Positions 12,801-21,650 of a DNA stretch of 64,000 nt are shown here, piece after piece (position 1 is the stretch's first letter; each line of letters opens with the position of its first letter). The notes beneath the pieces are model-generated. The model was not told where the DNA came from. It searched no databases and worked only from the letters and a program-made list of their open reading frames with translations. The stretch is from contig NC_086259.1 in NCBI RefSeq assembly GCF_021018805.1, positions 15,219,001 to 15,283,000 of the forward strand, read 5' to 3'. Origin of the DNA: Prinia subflava (lineage: Eukaryota > Chordata > Aves > Passeriformes > Cisticolidae). A program made the position numbers and the translations under genes.

Positions 12801-15800
12801 CTTCCCTTCCCTTCCCTTCCCTTCCCTTCCCTTCCCTTCCCTTCCCTTCCCTTCCCTTCCCTTCCCTTCCCTTCCCTTCCCTTCCCTTCCCTTCCCTTCC
12901 CTTCCCTTCCCTTCCCTTCCCTTCCCTTCCCTTCCCTTCCCTTCCCTTCCCTTCCCTTCCCTTCCCTTCCCTTCCCTTCCCTTCCCTTCCCTTCCCTTCC
13001 CTTCCCTTCCCTTCCCTTCCCTTCCCTTCCCTTCCCTTCCCTTCCCTTCCCTTCCCTTCCCTTCCCTTCCCTTCCCTTCCCTTCTGTTTTGTCCTGCTTT
13101 CTCTCCCCTCTGGGATGCCCAGAATTTTTTTTCCCTGTGACAGCTGCTCCTCTTTCCCGTGTCTTCCCATGGGACCCAGCCATTTGGGGGAGCAGCAGTG
13201 AAGGGTGTGATGGCAGGGGAGGATGAAAGGATGTCTTAGGGCAGGTGGGCATCACCCCATCTCTCCTCTCCCCAGGAACACGACATTGAGACCCCCTATG
13301 GGCTGCTGCACGTGGTCATCCGGGGCTCTCCCAAGGGGAACCGCCCGGCCATCCTGACCTACCACGATGTGGGCCTCAACCGTGAGTGCTGCTCCTGGGC
13401 TGGGGCTGCAGGGCAGGCAGGGTGAGCCCGAGGCTCCATGGGGTGCCAGGACAGCACCCGTGGCTCAGCTTCTTTTTCTCCACCCATGGCTGCATGGGGC
13501 CCTCCCCAGGCATCTGAAAGCACCAGGGGAGTTTGGATGCTCAGCTGGACACAAAGCCCAGGCCAGGCACAGCCAGGAGTGCTTGGCCACCCCAGTGCTG
13601 CCTGCCTGCCCTCACCAGGCAGGGGTGGGACATGGGGGATGCTGGGCTGGTCCTCACCGCCGCTGCCAGCCCGTTGGTATTCAGAGCATGGACCCAGCTG
13701 GCAGCAGGGCACAGTGGGGGACAAAAAAGACTGGAATAGCAGGGAAGGGGAGACCCTGAGATGGGGTTCTGATGTGGAAATGCTGCACTTTCTGTCAGCC
13801 TGCAGCCCTGGAGCTGCACCCCAGAGCCCTGTCCCAGGCTGTGCCCTCCAGCTGAGCCAGGACACCCAAACCAGCGAGTGGGGAGAAGGCTCTCCCGCTC
13901 TGCTGGCGGCTGAGGCTGAGTCACTGACACACTACATGAGCTGTGTCACCATTGCAGCAGCTCTGGCTGCTCAGGTACACGTCATGCTGGCTGCAATGGG
14001 CCTTGCAACCTGCCTCACACCATGTTTTGGGAGGGATGTCCCAGCACTGATGCCATGGGACAGGACCTCACCAAGCCCCAGCAGTGTCTGTACCCCACTG
14101 CAGTGGCTGCTGTCCACAGCAGCACTGGGGATGTTTCTTTGACTCTTTTCAAGCAGGGAGATTTGCAGCTGTTCCTCAAATCCTGTGTTTTCTTGAGCCC
14201 TTCCTGCGGATTTTGGACAGGGCTAGTACCCCAGGCTGCTAATCCTGCTGCCCACTGGGTGCATCCCTCAGTCCCATCCCTCTGAGGCTCACCACTGAGT
14301 CACCCCAAACTCGTCATTCTCCTGGCTGTGTCTGTCCATCCCCACGCCTCCTGACACCTGTAGGGACGTAGCTCTTGCTAACAGTAGCTGTGGTCTCTGC
14401 TGTGAGGACAAGGAGCCTGGAGGGAAGGGGATGGGATGGTTTTGGTGGCATGTTACCTCCTGGTTGAAGGCCAGTGGGAGGGTGGTCATCTTCTGTCCAT
14501 GCTCCCATGATCTACCAGGCCTCAGTGTTGGGTGTTTGGTGTCTGATACCCGCCTGCCCTTTGACAGACAAGCTTTGTTTCAACACCTTCTTCAACTATG
14601 AGGACATGCAGGAGATCACGAAGCACTTTGTGGTGTGCCACGTGGATGCCCCGGGCCAGCAGGCAGGAGCCTCACAGTTCCCTCAGGGGTAGGTTCAGCT
14701 GCAGGGGCTCACTGTGCCTGCTGGGGTGTCACCTCCCTGCCCCTTGGGTTGTTGCTGCCTGGCAGTTGTGCCCTGCCTTTCCAAACTGTGCCAAAGCCTG
14801 TGCAGATGACGGGTGGGGAATAGGGAGGTTTGCAGGTGGGTGGCATTTCCCTGCCCATTTCAGGCAGCCCAGCTGCCCTGTCCCAGACATTCTGCTCTGA
14901 GCAGGTTCCATAACCACATCCTGTGCCACAGGTACCAGTATCCATCCATGGACCAGCTGGCTGCCATGTTACCCAGCGTGGTGCAGCATTTTGGGTGAGT
15001 CAGCCTCTCTTCCACGGCTGCTGGCTGAGGGTGCTGGGCAGGGAGATGGACAGAAGACAAGGATTTGGGGTTGGGGGAGTTGTCCCTGTAAACTGGCATC
15101 CTGCCAGTCTCCTTGCTGTGAGTGGAGGGCTGTCTCAGGGAACGTGTTAGAGCCTGCTGTCCCCTCATGTGGACCTCTCCACATTTCCAGGTTCAAGTAC
15201 GTGATCGGGATCGGTGTTGGGGCAGGAGCCTACGTGCTGGCCAAGTTTGCGGTGAGCCTGGGGCTGGGATGGGCTGGCCTTGAGTTGCTTGTACCTGCTG
15301 TTAGTCCAGGGCATGGGGAGCTGACACCTCCAGGCAGTCTCTGTTGCTGCAAAGGCTCCTGGAGGGTTGGGGGACAGCAGTGCCAAGGCCACAGTGGCTG
15401 GGCAGTCTTGCCACAGGTCTCCCCTTGCTCCCAGGACAGTCACATCAGCTCCATGCAATGCCTGTGCAGTGGCTCTGGTGGGGGGCTGCCCAGGGCTCAC
15501 CTCTCCTGCCCTCTGAGCCTCTCCCCTCTTCCTCACTGCAGCTCATCTTCCCTGACCTGGTCGAAGGGCTGGTCCTTATGAACATCGACCCCAACGGCAA
15601 AGGCTGGATTGACTGGGCAGCTGCCAAGGTGCCCCGACCCCTCCTCCCAGTCCTGGTGGCTTCCTGGGGCAGGAGGCAGCCAGGGCAGTGCAGTGACTCC
15701 CTGTGCTCCCTCCACAGCTCTCTGGCCTCACCAGCACGCTGCCGGACATTGTCCTGTCCCACCTGTTCAGCCAGGTAAGGGCTGTGCATCCTCCAGGCTC

Positions 15801-18800
15801 CTGCCACCAGCCCCAGGCCCAGCATCCCAGCTGGGTCACCTGGGCTGTGCCCTGCCAGGTGCCACAGTGCACTGGACATGTCCCATGTGCAGGGTTGGGG
15901 TCAGTCAAGCCCTGCCTGGTCAGAGGCTTAACCTTGATGAGTGTGTGACTCGTGCCCATGTCCTGTGTGGGTGTACTGCTGCCTGCAGCCCCCCTGTGCC
16001 CACCTGCATTGCCCAGCATCCTCCTCCTCAGCTGGCACGGCTTGGGCAGGGCTGGGGGAGCAGGGTGTGTCCCCAGCACCTGCCCTGATCTCCATCCCCT
16101 GCTGCCACAGGAAGAGCTGATGAACAACACGGAGCTGGTGCAGAGCTACCGGCAGCAGATCGGCAGTGTGGTGAACCAGTTCAACCTCCAGCTCTTCCTC
16201 AACATGTACAATGGGTGAGTGCTCCAGGCAGCCCTGCTGCTGGGCTGTGCCCTGGCTGTGCCAGGCTGAGGGGCTGCAGTGCTGGTGGGTGGCTCTGAGG
16301 TCACTGTGGGAACCCAGACCCCTGTTGGGTGCTGTCATCACCCTCCCGGGCATGCAGGCAGCAGTGCAAAGTTGTCTGCCACTGCTGGCTGGGGATAGGG
16401 AGTGGTGGTACCTGAGCCAAAGCCTTGTCATGTCCCAGAGCCCACTGCCATGGACACATTCCCATGTCTCCTCCTGCACTGGGTGCTGGCACAGGAAAGG
16501 GGGCAGACATGCTGTCCCACGCATGCAGGGGGTTGGAAGCCCTGCCCCTCTGCTGGGTGCTGCATCCTGTGGCACAGGCTCTGCTTGGGCTGTGGCAGAG
16601 ATGGCCATGGCACCTTCCATGCACAAGGTGCCAGGACAGTGGGGCTGGGTGTGGCTTCTCAGGGCTGGCATTAGCCTGATTCTTGTGCTATGGCATTGGT
16701 GGTGGCATCTGCCCATGGGCTCACACTGGCCTTCTTTCTCCTCCATCAGCCGCAGGGACCTGGACATCAACCGGCCTGGGACTGTCCCCAATGCCAAGAC
16801 TCTGCGGTAAGAGTCGCGCTGGCAAGTCACAGAGGGGTCCTGGGCCAGTGGAATTCACTCAGACCAAACCCTGACCAGGCCCTTTCTCCTCTCCCTTCAG
16901 CTGCCCCGTGATGCTGGTGGTGGGAGACAACGCGCCTGCCGAGGAGGGGGTGGTGAGTGCTGGGCAGTGCCTGCAGGGCGGCAGGCGGGCAGTGCCCACG
17001 CACGGGCACACTCAGGTTCACCCTGCTCAGCTCCTGGGAGTGGGAGTGTGCAGCTCCTGGGAGTGGGAGCGTGCTCGTGTGCAGACCCGCCTGCTCCTGT
17101 GGGCACCTGTGCACATGCAGCTGTGTGGCTGCCACACCTGGAAAATTCCCCTTCTCCACATGCCCAGCTGTGCTCACACTGTGCACGCTCGATGTGTCGG
17201 CACACGGGCACGCTCCCTGCCTGGCCACGTGCACCCACACAGCTGCTGGCACCCTTGTGTGCCACATGTGTGACAGCATGCCTCGTGTGACACAATGCCA
17301 CACCAGTCCCCCTCACCTCCTGTTCCAGTCCCTGCCCTTGGCCAGACTGATAGGAGGAAAGTCCCCTCTGTCCCATGGCAGGGGATGGTGGTCCTGCAGG
17401 CTCAGGGCTCACCTAGTGCCCTGTCTGTTCCTGGCTGGGGTGGGATTTGCCAGCTGGAATGCCGTGGGCTAGTGGTGGTATGTGTGGACAACTTCTGCTT
17501 GGCTCCTGGCTTCCTAGGGTGCTAATACCACCTCTCCTGCCCGCAGGTGGAGTGTAACTCCAAGCTGGATCCCACCAACACCACATTCCTGAAGGTAGGC
17601 TGGTAGCAAGGGGCAGCAGAGGGGTCCCTGCTGCCTATGAAGTGCCCCATTGCCTTCTGTCCCAGGGCTGCAGGGCGTCCCCATCTCCCCATTCCAGGTC
17701 CATTGTGGCCCTTGGAGATGGGGGTGTATGGGGAGAGCAGGGTGACCCCAGCAGTGGCGTCCTGCCAGTGGCTACTGGGGGATGGTGAGCAGTACAGACA
17801 CCCTCCCAAACTAAGCAGGACCTTCTCTTTGCAGATGGCTGACTCTGGTGGGCTGCCCCAGGTCACACAGGTGAGCCCTCACAATTTCCCCAGTTACCTG
17901 GGCATACTGAGCCCTGAGATATGCACTGGTGCTGTCCTTGGCTAGCTGGGGATGGGCTGATGAGGGCATAGGGGTCTCACAGTGGGGCTGCCAGAAGCTG
18001 CTCAGGGCTGAGAGGGGATCTCAGCCTTGGTGCTGCCTCAGCTCAGCTCACCCTGCTCTCTCCCTACAGCCAGGCAAGCTGACCGAAGCCTTCAAGTACT
18101 TCCTGCAAGGCATGGGCTACAGTGAGTGCTGGGGCTGGTGGGGCTGGTGTGGGTCTGTGTGTGCCTGTGCGTGTGTGCTGGTGTGCACGTGTGCAGACCT
18201 GCTGCAGGTCTGTCTGTCCGTGTGTCCGCAGCGGCGTGGGGTGTACAGGCTCTGTGTGCACACACGTGTGCACAAGGGCTCTGTGCGTACATATGTGTGT
18301 GCCAGGCTCCCTGTGTAGGTGTGCACGTGTGTGTGTGGGCATGCATGAGCAGGGGCTGTGTGTGTGCAACAAAGACAAGCAGAGCCCACGTGCAGAAGTC
18401 TGAGCATGTGTGTGTGTGCACAGTTTATGACCACGTGTGTGTGTTTATACCTGTGTGTGCATGCTTGCAAAAGTCCCCGTGTATGTGTGTGTGTGTACAG
18501 GTCTGTTGCACGTGTGTGTGTACAGGTCTGTTGCACGTGTGTGTGTTTGCAGGTCTGTTGCACCTCTGTGTGTGTGCAGTCTGTGTGCACAGGGACAGCT
18601 CCGTGTGCAGGCACACGTGGGCTGGGCAGGGCTCCTGGCCCAGCAGCGCGGCCGACAGGGCTGACGCTCTCTCTCTGCCCTCCCTGCCCTTCTCCCACCC
18701 CTGCCAGTCACCCACCTGAAGGATCGGAGGCTGAGTGGAGGCACAGGTACCGCTCAGTGCCCGCTGCTGCATGGTGCCTGCCTGGCCTGTGCCCTGGGGC

Positions 18801-19504
18801 TGCCTGGGCACCTTTGGGAGCAGCCTGGGTGCAGGACTGGCCCTTCCAGCTGGATGCCCACTGCCTCGCTCCGCTTTGCCTGACATGGCACAGGGCTGGG
18901 GGCTGAGAAATGGCATTCAGAGAATTCCTCCTCCATGCAGTCTTGGCAGTGTGCCCACTGTGCCCTCCTCCGGGTGGCCCAGGAGCTGTGACCACTGGCC
19001 ATCCTGGCTGGGGGAGGGTGTCCCCTTCCCTGCACACCCTGGGCAGCCAGGGGAGCTCTGATCCCAGCTCACTGCTTTCCTGGAGCGTGGTAGTCAGGGG
19101 TCCCCACTGCCTGATGCCCAGAGGCTGCATGCCCAGGAGTGAGCCCGGTGTTCAGCCTGTCCCAGAGCACCCCTGCCCTGCTGTCCCTTACCAGCCCAGA
19201 GCTGCTCATGTTGTCACAGCACCGCTTGCTGCAAGCTTGTGTCCAGCCTCAGTCGCATTGGGGAGCAGGGCTGGCGGCGATGTCGGCTCAGGTCCCTCAG
19301 GTTTTCAGAGGGATCTGAGCACCCCGGCCGTCTCTCTGTGCCCGTGCAGTGCCATCTGCCAGCATGACCCGCCTGGCACGCTCCCGCACGGCCTCCCTCA
19401 CCAGCGCCAGCTCCGTGGATGGCACCCGCCCGCGTGCCTGCACCCACTCGGAGAGCACCGAGGCCATGGGGCAGATCAACCACACCATGGAGGTATCGTG
19501 CTGA
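2693..19504 (+). CDS. NDRG4: NDRG4, N-myc downstream-regulated gene 4 protein (whole gene, all coding exons)
   Basis: NDRG4 is a cytoplasmic member of the NDRG family: an alpha/beta-hydrolase fold without catalytic activity. It is known from heart, brain and enteric neurons, where it supports cell survival and growth signalling. The long form joins 2693-2729, 6444-6535, 6974-7018 and 13276-13381 to the shared exons. The short form starts at 10779-10799 and splices directly to 13276. Shared exons continue to a stop at 19502-19504. Computed products are 339 aa (352 with the 18708-18746 cassette) from the downstream start and 390 (403) from the upstream start, matching the known family sizes. 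Diagnostic stretches are [33 protein letters not shown] (nucleophile-elbow position occupied by Gly-Ala, no Ser), [14 protein letters not shown], a Ser/Thr-rich C-tail with RSRTAS, and the terminus HTMEVSC. All junctions are GT-AG and in frame. NDRG1-3 are excluded by the MPECWDG start and the C-tail. Confidence 0.97.
2730..6443. other. NDRG4 intron after upstream exon 1
   Basis: A 3.7-kb GC-rich intron. It contains the (AAT)17 microsatellite at 3776-3826. No other exon, RNA gene or clear transposon is recognised. A short stretch near 6143 (GCCCAAGGTCA) weakly recalls a MIR core but is too short to call. Confidence 0.7.
3776..3826. repeat. (AAT)17 microsatellite
   Basis: A perfect trinucleotide tract of 51 bp in a GC-rich NDRG4 intron. 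It is a likely polymorphic marker and has no coding role. Confidence 0.97.
6444..6535 (+). CDS. NDRG4: NDRG4 long-isoform coding exon 2
   Basis: A 92-bp exon between a CAG acceptor and a GTGAG donor. It encodes [20 protein letters not shown] and then [10 protein letters not shown], as in the amino-terminal extension of long NDRG4. An internal ATG in MTMAGL could also start a slightly shorter protein. Confidence 0.94.
6600..6860. repeat. TG/CA-rich purine-pyrimidine alternating tract
   Basis: Irregular GT/GTGC/CACA runs in the intron between 6535 and 6974. They are not a perfect microsatellite. Alternating purine-pyrimidine DNA of this kind can adopt Z-form, and the RNA is UG-rich. Confidence 0.6.
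6974..7018 (+). CDS. NDRG4: NDRG4 long-isoform coding exon 3
   Basis: A 45-bp (15-codon) exon encoding [15 protein letters not shown], with a CAG acceptor and GTAGG donor. It joins in frame to 13276 (EHDIETPYG) and completes the 58-residue leader specific to the upstream promoter. Confidence 0.94.
8209..8249 (+). repeat. Purine-rich G-run cluster
   Basis: Four or more runs of three to four G separated by short A/G loops make a plus-strand G-quadruplex plausible. This is the non-template strand of NDRG4, so the pre-mRNA would carry the same motif. Confidence 0.5.
9848..9913. repeat. Minisatellite, 3 x 22 bp
   Basis: Three adjacent 22-bp copies with unit GTGTGCCCCTCTGTGCACAY plus GT. They differ by a single C/T transition and lie in a wider TG/CA-rich area of the NDRG4 intron. 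Confidence 0.85.
10508..10778 (+). promoter_or_regulatory. NDRG4: TATA-containing internal promoter of short NDRG4
   Basis: A TATAAAT box lies at 10646-10652, 127 bp upstream of the ATG at 10779. CCAAT boxes at 10510-10514 and 10541-10545 lie about 100-135 bp upstream of the TATA box. The GC-rich surroundings end in the short-isoform first exon. A start about 25-30 bp downstream of the TATA (near 10675-10685) would give a leader of roughly 100 nt. A POU/octamer-like ATGAATAATT lies at 10521-10530. The upstream NDRG4 promoter has no such TATA, so the two starts are probably controlled differently. Confidence 0.75.
10779..10799 (+). CDS. NDRG4: NDRG4 downstream alternative first coding exon
   Basis: It encodes MPECWDG, the amino terminus of canonical short NDRG4, with A at -3 (ACCATGC). 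A GTAGGT donor follows at 10800. The exon ends on a codon boundary and joins 13276 in frame. A splice at the nearby GTACC at 10804 would break the frame. Confidence 0.95.
11383..11427. repeat. 5 x 9-bp tandem repeat (CCTGCATCC)
   Basis: Five contiguous units, four of them CCTGCATCC and one variant TCTGCATCT. It lies in an NDRG4 intron. Confidence 0.85.
11690..11765 (-). mobile_element. Ancient MIR SINE remnant (minus strand)
   Basis: The plus strand reads CTGTGACCTTGGGCCAGGCC, then CTCTGCCTCAGTGCCCCAAT and CTG. This follows the antisense of the MIR core (tgtgaccttgggcaagtc ... cctcagtttccccatctg). Divergence is high, as expected for an element older than the bird-mammal split. The boundaries are approximate. 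Confidence 0.55.
12666..13084. repeat. Perfect (TTCCC)84 / (AAGGG)84 pentanucleotide array
   Basis: About 419 bp of uninterrupted TTCCC on the plus strand (AAGGG on the minus strand), ending 191 bp upstream of the exon at 13276. It is homopyrimidine/homopurine, and the minus strand has the GGG-AA-GGG spacing of a G-quadruplex former. The NDRG4 transcript would carry UUCCC repeats. Very long open frames through it encode only PFPSL-type or GREGK-type periodic peptides and are artefacts of the 5-bp period. The assembled length may differ from the true length. Confidence 0.98.
13276..13381 (+). CDS. NDRG4: NDRG4 first shared coding exon
   Basis: A 106-bp exon encoding [20 protein letters not shown] and then [15 protein letters not shown], plus one base of the next codon. 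This is the start of the alpha/beta-hydrolase-fold region. CAG acceptor, GTGAG donor. Confidence 0.97.
13382..14567. other. NDRG4 intron
   Basis: A 1.2-kb GC-rich intron. Nothing beyond splice signals is recognised. Confidence 0.8.
14568..14688 (+). CDS. NDRG4: NDRG4 shared exon (HKLCFNTFF...)
   Basis: A 121-bp exon encoding [20 protein letters not shown], then [20 protein letters not shown], with a split Gly codon at the end. CAG acceptor, GTAGG donor. The residues match NDRG4 closely, including the conserved CHVDAPGQQ. Confidence 0.97.
14932..14994 (+). CDS. NDRG4: NDRG4 shared exon ([10 protein letters not shown]...)
   Basis: A 63-bp exon encoding [20 protein letters not shown], with split Gly codons at both ends. 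CAG acceptor, GTGAGT donor. Confidence 0.96.
15191..15251 (+). CDS. NDRG4: NDRG4 shared exon (nucleophile-elbow region)
   Basis: A 61-bp exon encoding [20 protein letters not shown]. In active alpha/beta hydrolases this position has Gly-X-Ser-X-Gly. Here it is Gly-Val-Gly-Ala-Gly (about residues 112-116 of the short form), so the catalytic Ser is absent, as is usual for NDRG proteins. Confidence 0.96.
15542..15628 (+). CDS. NDRG4: NDRG4 shared exon (LIFPDLVEG...)
   Basis: An 87-bp (29-codon) exon encoding [20 protein letters not shown] and then [12 protein letters not shown] acceptor; the donor GTGCCC is weaker than the others but keeps the frame. Confidence 0.95.
15718..15774 (+). CDS. NDRG4: NDRG4 shared exon ([10 protein letters not shown]...)
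   Basis: A 57-bp exon encoding [19 protein letters not shown], ending on a codon boundary before GTAAGG. Confidence 0.96.
15775..16110. other. Small NDRG4 intron
   Basis: 336 bp, GC-rich. Only splice signals are seen. The other short introns of this gene (14689-14931, 14995-15190, 15252-15541, 15629-15717, 16807-16900, 17595-17834, 17871-18069) likewise hold nothing recognised. Confidence 0.8.
16111..16214 (+). CDS. NDRG4: NDRG4 shared exon ([10 protein letters not shown]...)
   Basis: A 104-bp exon encoding [20 protein letters not shown], then [14 protein letters not shown] and two bases of a Gly codon. CAG acceptor, GTGAGT donor. Confidence 0.96.
16215..16749. other. NDRG4 intron
   Basis: A 535-bp GC-rich intron. 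Nothing else is recognised. Confidence 0.8.
16750..16806 (+). CDS. NDRG4: NDRG4 shared exon ([10 protein letters not shown]...)
   Basis: A 57-bp exon encoding [18 protein letters not shown], with split Gly and Arg codons at its ends. CAG acceptor, GTAAGA donor. Confidence 0.96.
16901..16952 (+). CDS. NDRG4: NDRG4 shared exon ([10 protein letters not shown]...)
   Basis: A 52-bp exon encoding [17 protein letters not shown] after completing the split Arg codon. This is the conserved hydrolase-fold strand plus GDNAP motif of NDRG proteins. Confidence 0.96.
16953..17546. other. NDRG4 intron with TG/CA-rich part
   Basis: 594 bp with loose GTGC/CACA-rich sequence at about 17030-17300. No exon is recognised. 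Confidence 0.75.
17547..17594 (+). CDS. NDRG4: NDRG4 shared exon ([10 protein letters not shown]...)
   Basis: A 48-bp (16-codon) exon encoding [19 protein letters not shown] acceptor, GTAGG donor. Confidence 0.96.
17835..17870 (+). CDS. NDRG4: NDRG4 shared micro-exon ([12 protein letters not shown])
   Basis: A 36-bp exon of exactly 12 codons, [12 protein letters not shown], with GCAG acceptor and GTGAGC donor. It is conserved in the family. Confidence 0.95.
18070..18121 (+). CDS. NDRG4: NDRG4 shared exon ([10 protein letters not shown]...)
   Basis: A 52-bp exon encoding [17 protein letters not shown] plus the A of the next codon. That A becomes Ile (ATC) if the cassette at 18708 is included, or Met (ATG) if it is skipped to 19350. 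Both readings are known forms of NDRG4. Confidence 0.96.
18122..18707. repeat. UG/CA-rich intron with 25-bp tandem repeats
   Basis: Most of this 586-bp intron is GT/GTGC/CACG-rich. At 18487-18563 there are three tandem copies (25, 25 and 27 bp) of GT-tract plus ACAGGTCTGTTGCAC, followed by a partial copy. The tract ends about 100 bp before the acceptor of the cassette exon. Its transcript would be strongly UG-rich. Confidence 0.85.
18708..18746 (+). CDS. NDRG4: NDRG4 39-bp cassette exon ([13 protein letters not shown])
   Basis: A CAG acceptor and a GTACC donor bound 39 bp encoding [12 protein letters not shown], with split codons at both ends (I ... V). Length is a multiple of three, so inclusion or skipping keeps the frame, and the same 13-residue insert is known as an alternative segment in mammalian NDRG4. 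It adds a basic patch (KDRR) just before the Ser/Thr-rich tail. Confidence 0.93.
18747..19349. other. NDRG4 last intron
   Basis: 603 bp, GC-rich. Nothing beyond splice signals is recognised. Confidence 0.8.
19350..19504 (+). CDS. NDRG4: NDRG4 terminal coding exon
   Basis: It encodes [20 protein letters not shown], then [20 protein letters not shown] and [10 protein letters not shown], with stop TGA at 19502-19504. The Ser/Thr-rich tail contains RSRTAS, a basophilic-kinase-type site as in other NDRG C-termini. The last six residues are the conserved NDRG4 end. Confidence 0.97.
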
Positions 19505-21267
19505 GGCGCACGCCCGCCGCCGCCGTCTCCTTCAGAGCCATCTCCCATCCGTCAGCATCCCGCCAGCACCCACCCGCCCCGTGGACATCCTCCACCAGGG
19601 CCCTCGCTTCTTCGGGGTCAATTTGTCTTCTTTGCCGTTGGCCTCATCCCCTTGTCTGCTACAGGAGAAGGAGAGGGGCTTCGTCCAGCAGTCACACATG
19701 GTTCTGCGTTGGTCCTCACCCTCCCTAGCATCGGCTTGGCCCCGGCTTGGGAGGGTGGGTGGCAGGGGGACAGGGCCAGGATGGGGTAGCAGGGTCAGGG
19801 TGGTGAGATGGGGACAGGATGTTGGGATGGGATGATGGGATGGGACAGCACGTGGAGAGGACACAGAAGGTAGGTTGGTCTCCCAAGTTCCACTGATGGC
19901 TGACCAAAAGGAAGACGAGAACAGGGAGCAGCGTGTACTGGGAGGTCACTGGTCTGTTCCTAGGGATGCAGTTTTCATTTCTCCCTGATGGCGCTCTCTA
20001 GGGGAGAGCTAGCATGGGATCCCCTAGCACACCCAGGAATTGCTACCCCAGAGCTGGCTGAGCCTTGTGGGAAATCACATCCCAAGCTGTCCCTTCACCC
20101 TGGTCATGTACCCTGAGGGCTGCCCTGGGCTGAGTGAAGAGGGGCCAGCCCTGCTCCAGAAGTTATAAGGGCAGGAGGGTGGCATGAGTGTCCCCCTGCC
20201 TCTGCCCAAGCCCTGACCAGCGGAGGCACTTCCTTGATCCCTTGTTGCAAGAAGGACAATTACTGCCTGCCACCAGATATGCACTGGGGAAGGGGGAATT
20301 GGCTGGCTTGGCCCCTGCCACATGTCAGTTCCACTCCCAGCTCTTGGGCTGAGCCTGCCAGGGTCCAGAGGCCACTGTTTCAGGGGGTCACACAGCAAAT
20401 CCCACCTCAAGTTTTGCCACAGCCTGTGGGTGTCATCACCGAGGAGCCATTAGCAATAAGATGAGACACTCCCCCTTCCATGCTGGGGAGCCTTCAGCAT
20501 CCTCTGCCCCGCAGGGTGCCTCACCACAAGGTGCTGGCAGTGTGGGGTGACCCACGGGATGTGGGGAGCACTCCATGGTCTGGCTTTGGCCACAGGGCTG
20601 TCCAGATCCACCATGGCTCCCCAAATCCCCATCCCCACCTCCAGTATTCTGCCTGTGCACTGAGCAGGGCGTCTCTCAAGGGCTTGGCTCCCCCGGGCCA
20701 TAGGGCCCCATCCGGCCACCAGCACCAGGTGGCTCTTGCCTCTCACACTCGGCATGGAGACCCTGTCATTGCCAAACCCCAGCGATGGCCACTGAGCCTC
20801 TGCTGCCACAGCAGCAGTGCCCAGCCCCTCCTGCGCGTTCTGAGGCACAGCTAAGGATGGCCCTGGCTCTGGTGATGGGTGCTCAGGTCTCTGTAGGTCC
20901 ATGGGGGACCCGAGCAGGGAGTCCACCAGGTGCCACCACCTGGGTGAGCAGAACCAGCCCGCTGGAAGCAGGTCCCACCCAGCCCCACAAAAGCATTCTA
21001 CCCTCAGACCCCGTCCCTGCTCCCCAGCGAAGGGCACAGAGGTCCTGGGGCTCCCAGCGGGTGTATGAGGGCTTGTGGCCCTGAGACCCGAGCCCCACCC
21101 AAACCCTCCCATAGTAAAAGGCCACCCCAAAACACGAGTGTCCCCCTTTGTTCCCCACTTTGTTCTGCTGTGTGCGTCCCTCTTGGTGTGACTCTGAAAG
21201 CTGCGTAGCTCCTTTTTACGGTAGATACCGCTGCGATCTCTTGTTTTCTCAGCGTGTCCTTCCAGAT

Positions 21268-21309
21268 GATATATATATATATAAATACCTATACATAATA
21301 TATATATAA
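21268..21309 (+). promoter_or_regulatory. AU-rich hairpin in NDRG4 3' UTR
   Basis: Two (TA)n arms (21268-21283 and 21293-21309) flank a short ATACCTATAC-like centre, so the transcript can fold into a long AU stem. It is a potential stability or localisation element; function is not shown. Confidence 0.55.
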
Positions 21310-21650
21310 GGGTTTGCCCAGTCCCTGACTTTTTTGGGTTCACTCCTCCTTGCATTCTTGTCCAAGCAGTGCCGTGTGGTTTCCCTGGAGGTGGTGTGGC
21401 CGTGCTCGCCTTCAGTTCCTCACCTCGGTTTTGTTGGTTGGTTGGTTTGGTTTTCCCTGGTGGTTTGTTCTTTTGAGTTTTGTTGGTTTTCCTTTTTTTT
21501 TCCCAGTCACAGCAGAATTTAACACATTTTCCTGTCTGAGTGCAGCCTGGTTTTGTCACAGTGGCATTGAGGCTGCAGCACTCATGAGACAGCAATATGT
21601 AAACCGGATTTAACTAACCTGTTGCTGTAGAGAGGAGTTACTGTGTTGGA

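Larger units (their letters stand above)
10800..13275. other. NDRG4 intron before first shared exon
   Basis: A GC-rich intron with a 9-bp tandem repeat at 11383-11427, a MIR-like remnant at about 11690-11765 and the large TTCCC array at 12666-13084. No exon is recognised. The splice acceptor at 13274-13275 is used by both NDRG4 promoters. Confidence 0.8.

Noticed and set aside
12448..13255. Very long open frames on both strands over the TTCCC array (periodic PFPSL and GREGK peptides)
   Set aside because: A 5-bp repeat has no stop in any frame, so these frames are an artefact of the microsatellite and not genes.
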